From NCBI GenBank assembly GCA_046309775.1, contig JBKCOM010000144.1:1-25110 (forward strand): 25,110 nt of DNA, in the 5' to 3' direction. Shown piece after piece: positions 23,080 through 25,110 of this stretch. Within the stretch, counting starts at the first letter, position 1. Every line of letters starts with the position of its first letter. This stretch comes from JAIXWP01 sp046309775. Its GTDB lineage: Bacteria; Bacteroidota; Bacteroidia; Flavobacteriales_D; Sanyastnellaceae. Made by a program: the position numbers and the translations under genes. The notes under the pieces are model-generated. The model worked only from the letters and a program-made list of their open reading frames with translations, was not told where the DNA came from and ran no database searches.

Positions 23080-24039
23080 ATGCAAGGCAATATCCTTATC
23101 GTAGGAGCTACTGGACAAATCGGGACGGAGCTCACGCTCGCATTGCGAGCGAAACATGGAAATAATGCCGTCATCGCATCGGATATCAAAATGAGTGAGG
23201 ATCCGATATTTAAAGACGGCCCATTTGAAGTATTCAGTGTATTGGACCGACCGCGTATGGAAGCGGTGATCGACCAATACAACATCAAGGTGGTGTACCA
23301 ACTGGCGGCACTGCTTAGTGCTACATCTGAAAAGTATCCAGAAAAAGCTTGGGACTTGAATATGAATGGACTCTTTCATATTCTTGAAATTGCAAAGGCT
23401 GGTAAACTTGAGCGCGTCTTCTGGCCGAGCTCTATCGCCGCATTTGGACCGAATACTCCTGCAGATAATACCCCTCAGTTTACCATTATGGAGCCCACGT
23501 CGATTTATGGAATTAGTAAATTGGCTGGGGAACGTTGGTGTGAATATTATTTCAATAAATTCAATGTAGATGTTCGTTCTATTCGCTATCCTGGATTGAT
23601 AGGCTATCGCAGTGAACCCGGAGGTGGCACAACAGACTACGCCGTGGACATTTTCTATCACGCCATTGAAAGCGGAAAATATACATCTTTCCTCAGTGCG
23701 GATACACGCCTACCGATGATGATGATGGAAGACGCCATCAACGCGACCATAAGCATCATGGAAGCACCAAAGGAATCTATAAAGATACGTGGCAGTTATA
23801 ATCTCAGCGGAATTAGTTTTACTCCTGCTGAATTGGCTAATGAAATAAGAAAGCACATTCCTGAATTTGAAATTAGCTATGCGCCAGATTTCAGACAAGG
23901 GCTTGCTGATTCATGGCCTAATAGTATCGATGATAGCAGAGCTCGTGAAGACTGGGGATGGCAGCATCGCTTTGATTTGACAAGGCTTACATCTACGATG
24001 ATAGAAGAGATTCGGAAAAAACTGGTGGTAAAATCGTAA
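23080..24039 (+). CDS. tdh: L-threonine 3-dehydrogenase, SDR (epimerase-like) type
   Basis: A 319-residue NAD-dependent cytoplasmic enzyme predicted to oxidise L-threonine to 2-amino-3-ketobutyrate. It belongs to the extended short-chain dehydrogenase family seen in Flavobacterium and animals, not to the zinc enzyme of Escherichia coli. The NAD loop is VGATGQIG (8-15). Catalytic residues lie in PSSIAAFG (Ser117/118) and YGISK (Tyr143, Lys147). Subfamily signatures are GGGTTDYAVDIFYHAI, DTRLPMMMMEDAINATI, SFTPAELANEIRKHIPEFEISYAPDFRQ and DSWPNSIDDSRAREDWGW. I start at ATG 23080 because of the promoter 4 nt upstream and the family's normal N-terminus. No 2-amino-3-ketobutyrate CoA ligase gene (kbl) is adjacent. 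Confidence 0.92.
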   Translation: MQGNILIVGATGQIGTELTLALRAKHGNNAVIASDIKMSEDPIFKDGPFEVFSVLDRPRMEAVIDQYNIKVVYQLAALLSATSEKYPEKAWDLNMNGLFHILEIAKAGKLERVFWPSSIAAFGPNTPADNTPQFTIMEPTSIYGISKLAGERWCEYYFNKFNVDVRSIRYPGLIGYRSEPGGGTTDYAVDIFYHAIESGKYTSFLSADTRLPMMMMEDAINATISIMEAPKESIKIRGSYNLSGISFTPAELANEIRKHIPEFEISYAPDFRQGLADSWPNSIDDSRAREDWGWQHRFDLTRLTSTMIEEIRKKLVVKS

Positions 24040-24091
24040 CCCTTTAGCACCACATCACGTAGGAAGGGGTATCTCTTTACAGAGAAAACCC

Positions 24092-24099
24092 TAACTTTT
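24092..24099 (+). promoter_or_regulatory. Possible -7 box before the MORN-repeat gene
   Basis: TAACTTTT differs from TAnnTTTG in the last base and ends 5 nt before ATG 24105. No TTG is found at the usual distance upstream, so support is mainly positional. Confidence 0.35.
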
Positions 24100-24104
24100 A
24101 AGTG

Positions 24105-24986
24105 ATGATGACACGTTTACGAATATTCAGTTGGCTCACTACCGCAATTTTCGCGGCATTGATGTCATTGCAATCAAATGCGAGCGACGTTAATAAGAAA
24201 GACCAAACAGGTATGCGTCAAGGCTACTGGGTGATTACAGGCGAAATGCTGGGTGATCGCTCTTATCCGTCTGGAGCTAAAGTCGAAGAAGGATACTACA
24301 AAGACGACCGTAGACACGGCATCTGGAAGAAATACTATCCTTCTGGTAAGCTGCGTTCAGAGATCACGTATCACACCGGACGTCCACAAGGTCCCTATAC
24401 CATTTATTACACCAATGGAAACCCAGAAGAAAAAGGCAATTGGGAGGATGGAAAAAATGTAGGTGAGTTCAAACGCTTTTTCGAAAATGGAAAACCACAA
24501 CAACAGTTTTTCTTTGATGAAAACGGTAAGCGCAACGGCACACAATACTATTATCACGATAATGGCAATCTTGCGCTCGTCGTAGAAATTGTGAATGGCA
24601 AGGAAAGCGGTGATATGAAGCGTTACTCCCCTGAAGGAGTATTGATAGAAGACAAAGAGTTTGCAAATGGTGATGTACGTGTTGTAAACTTCAAGTCTGA
24701 GAAAGCTATTAGAACATCAAGCACACCAAAGCCAGATGCTTACAACAAAAATTTGGGTCGTGAATCGGTGATAGTAAAAGATAAGCCCAATCCTGCAAAT
24801 GCATTCCAGCCTGATGGATTCAATACATTGTATGATTCAAATGGCAACGTAACGCAAAGTGGTGAGTTTAAAGAAGGTAAGCTTTATAATGGAAAATGGT
24901 ATCGTTACAACAGCAGCGGAGTACTCACCAAGATTGATCTATACCGCAAGGGAAGATACATTGGCGAGGGCGCGAAGGGGGAGTAG
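24105..24986 (+). CDS. Secreted MORN-repeat (YwqK-like) protein
   Basis: A protein of about 293 residues with a signal peptide (LRIFSWLTTAIFAALMSLQSNAS). Five or six MORN_2/YwqK-type units follow from about residue 35: GYYKDDRRHGIWKKYYPSGKL, TYHTGRPQGPYTIYYTNGN, NWEDGKNVGEFKRFFENGK, FFDENGKRNGTQYYYHDNG and VNGKESGDMKRYSPEG. A further unit near the C-terminus is FKEGKLYNGKWYRYNSSG. A linker rich in Lys, Ser and Pro (about 200-240) separates it. Such proteins are often labelled 'toxin-antitoxin system YwqK family antitoxin', but no toxin gene is present and the signal peptide argues for an envelope role. GTG 24102, ATG 24105 and ATG 24108 are all in frame; I take 24105. The stop TAG (24984-24986) is the first element of a stop-rich tandem repeat. 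Confidence 0.85.
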   Translation: MMTRLRIFSWLTTAIFAALMSLQSNASDVNKKDQTGMRQGYWVITGEMLGDRSYPSGAKVEEGYYKDDRRHGIWKKYYPSGKLRSEITYHTGRPQGPYTIYYTNGNPEEKGNWEDGKNVGEFKRFFENGKPQQQFFFDENGKRNGTQYYYHDNGNLALVVEIVNGKESGDMKRYSPEGVLIEDKEFANGDVRVVNFKSEKAIRTSSTPKPDAYNKNLGRESVIVKDKPNPANAFQPDGFNTLYDSNGNVTQSGEFKEGKLYNGKWYRYNSSGVLTKIDLYRKGRYIGEGAKGE

Positions 24987-25018
24987 GATAATAAGATAAT
25001 AGGATAATAAGATAATAG
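24987..25018. repeat. Two 16-bp tandem repeats after the MORN gene
   Basis: GATAATAAGATAATAG occurs twice in a row, at 24987-25002 and 25003-25018, directly after the TAG stop codon. Each unit is itself an imperfect doubling of GATAATA(A/G). GCTAATA (25019-25025) links it to the next array. Confidence 0.9.
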
Positions 25019-25025
25019 GCTAATA

Positions 25026-25110
25026 AGAGAGTAAGAGAGTAAGAGAGTAAGAGAGTAAGAGAGTAAGAGAGTAAGAGAGTAAGAGAGTAAGAGAGTAAGA
25101 GAGTAAGAGA
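25026..25110. repeat. 8-bp microsatellite running off the window edge
   Basis: AGAGAGTA is repeated ten times without error from 25026 to 25105, and five more bases of the next unit reach the window end, so true length is unknown. Every unit contains TAA at its junction. Perfect copies suggest recent slippage expansion, or an assembly boundary, since contigs often end in such arrays. Confidence 0.95.

Noticed and set aside
23059..23661. A 200-codon minus-strand open frame opposite the threonine dehydrogenase gene
   Set aside because: It lies entirely across a well-conserved enzyme gene and its promoter, and the translation resembles no family.
24105..24986. Toxin-antitoxin module suggested by the YwqK family name
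   Set aside because: The protein has a signal peptide and MORN-type repeats, and there is no small toxin gene beside it; the family label is not functional evidence.
25026..25110. The right-edge array as a possible CRISPR
   Set aside because: Units are 8 bp with no spacers; this is a microsatellite.

Overview
The window comes from a member of the Bacteroidota. Evidence: a type IX secretion type-B (gliding-motility-associated) C-terminal sorting domain; a DUF6089 barrel protein; a SusC-like TonB-dependent receptor with STN and carboxypeptidase-regulatory-like N-terminal domains next to a DUF4249-type lipoprotein; an LptC that is a lipoprotein; and many copies of the Bacteroidota sigma-A promoter (TTG/TTTG upstream, TAnnTTTG at -7). 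No tRNA, rRNA, insertion sequence, phage gene or CRISPR array is visible. Most of the window reads as ordinary chromosome.

Layout. 1-72 is the tail of a plus-strand gene. 153-3308 (minus) is a large Asp-box/VPS10-like beta-propeller protein. 3417-4705 (plus) is a two-gene surface-polysaccharide pair, a WcaF-like acetyltransferase and a family-2 glycosyltransferase, ended by a hairpin shared with the convergent DUF6089 gene (4780-5748, minus). 5885-6835 is a nitronate monooxygenase/FabK-like flavoprotein. 6929-15428 is a long collinear plus-strand run: type IX-secreted adhesin-like protein, coaX, outer-membrane barrel, lptC, small two-helix membrane protein, CNNM/CBS/CorC transporter ('hemolysin family'), and a PpiD/SurA-like periplasmic foldase, closed by a strong terminator. 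The theme is envelope biogenesis plus CoA synthesis. queA lies on the minus strand behind it.

16972-21794 (minus) is a four-gene cell-surface-signalling operon in the order ECF sigma factor, TonB-dependent transducer, DUF4249-like lipoprotein, FecR anti-sigma factor. The first three genes overlap end to end through GTGA and TTGA junctions. FecR comes last and is followed by about 200 nt of hairpin-rich sequence and an intrinsic terminator. Divergent from it are a secreted alpha/beta hydrolase, an SDR-type L-threonine 3-dehydrogenase and a MORN-repeat (YwqK-like) protein. The window ends inside an 8-bp tandem repeat.

Two patterns stand out beyond the gene list. First, a -7 box (exact or one base off) sits only 4-8 nt before the chosen start codon of many genes, even inside the 3' end of the preceding overlapping gene. 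This suggests leaderless or very short-leader transcripts and internal promoters, and it helps choose start codons. Second, tandem repeats rich in TAG/TAA words begin immediately at the stop codon of two unrelated genes, one near each end of the window.
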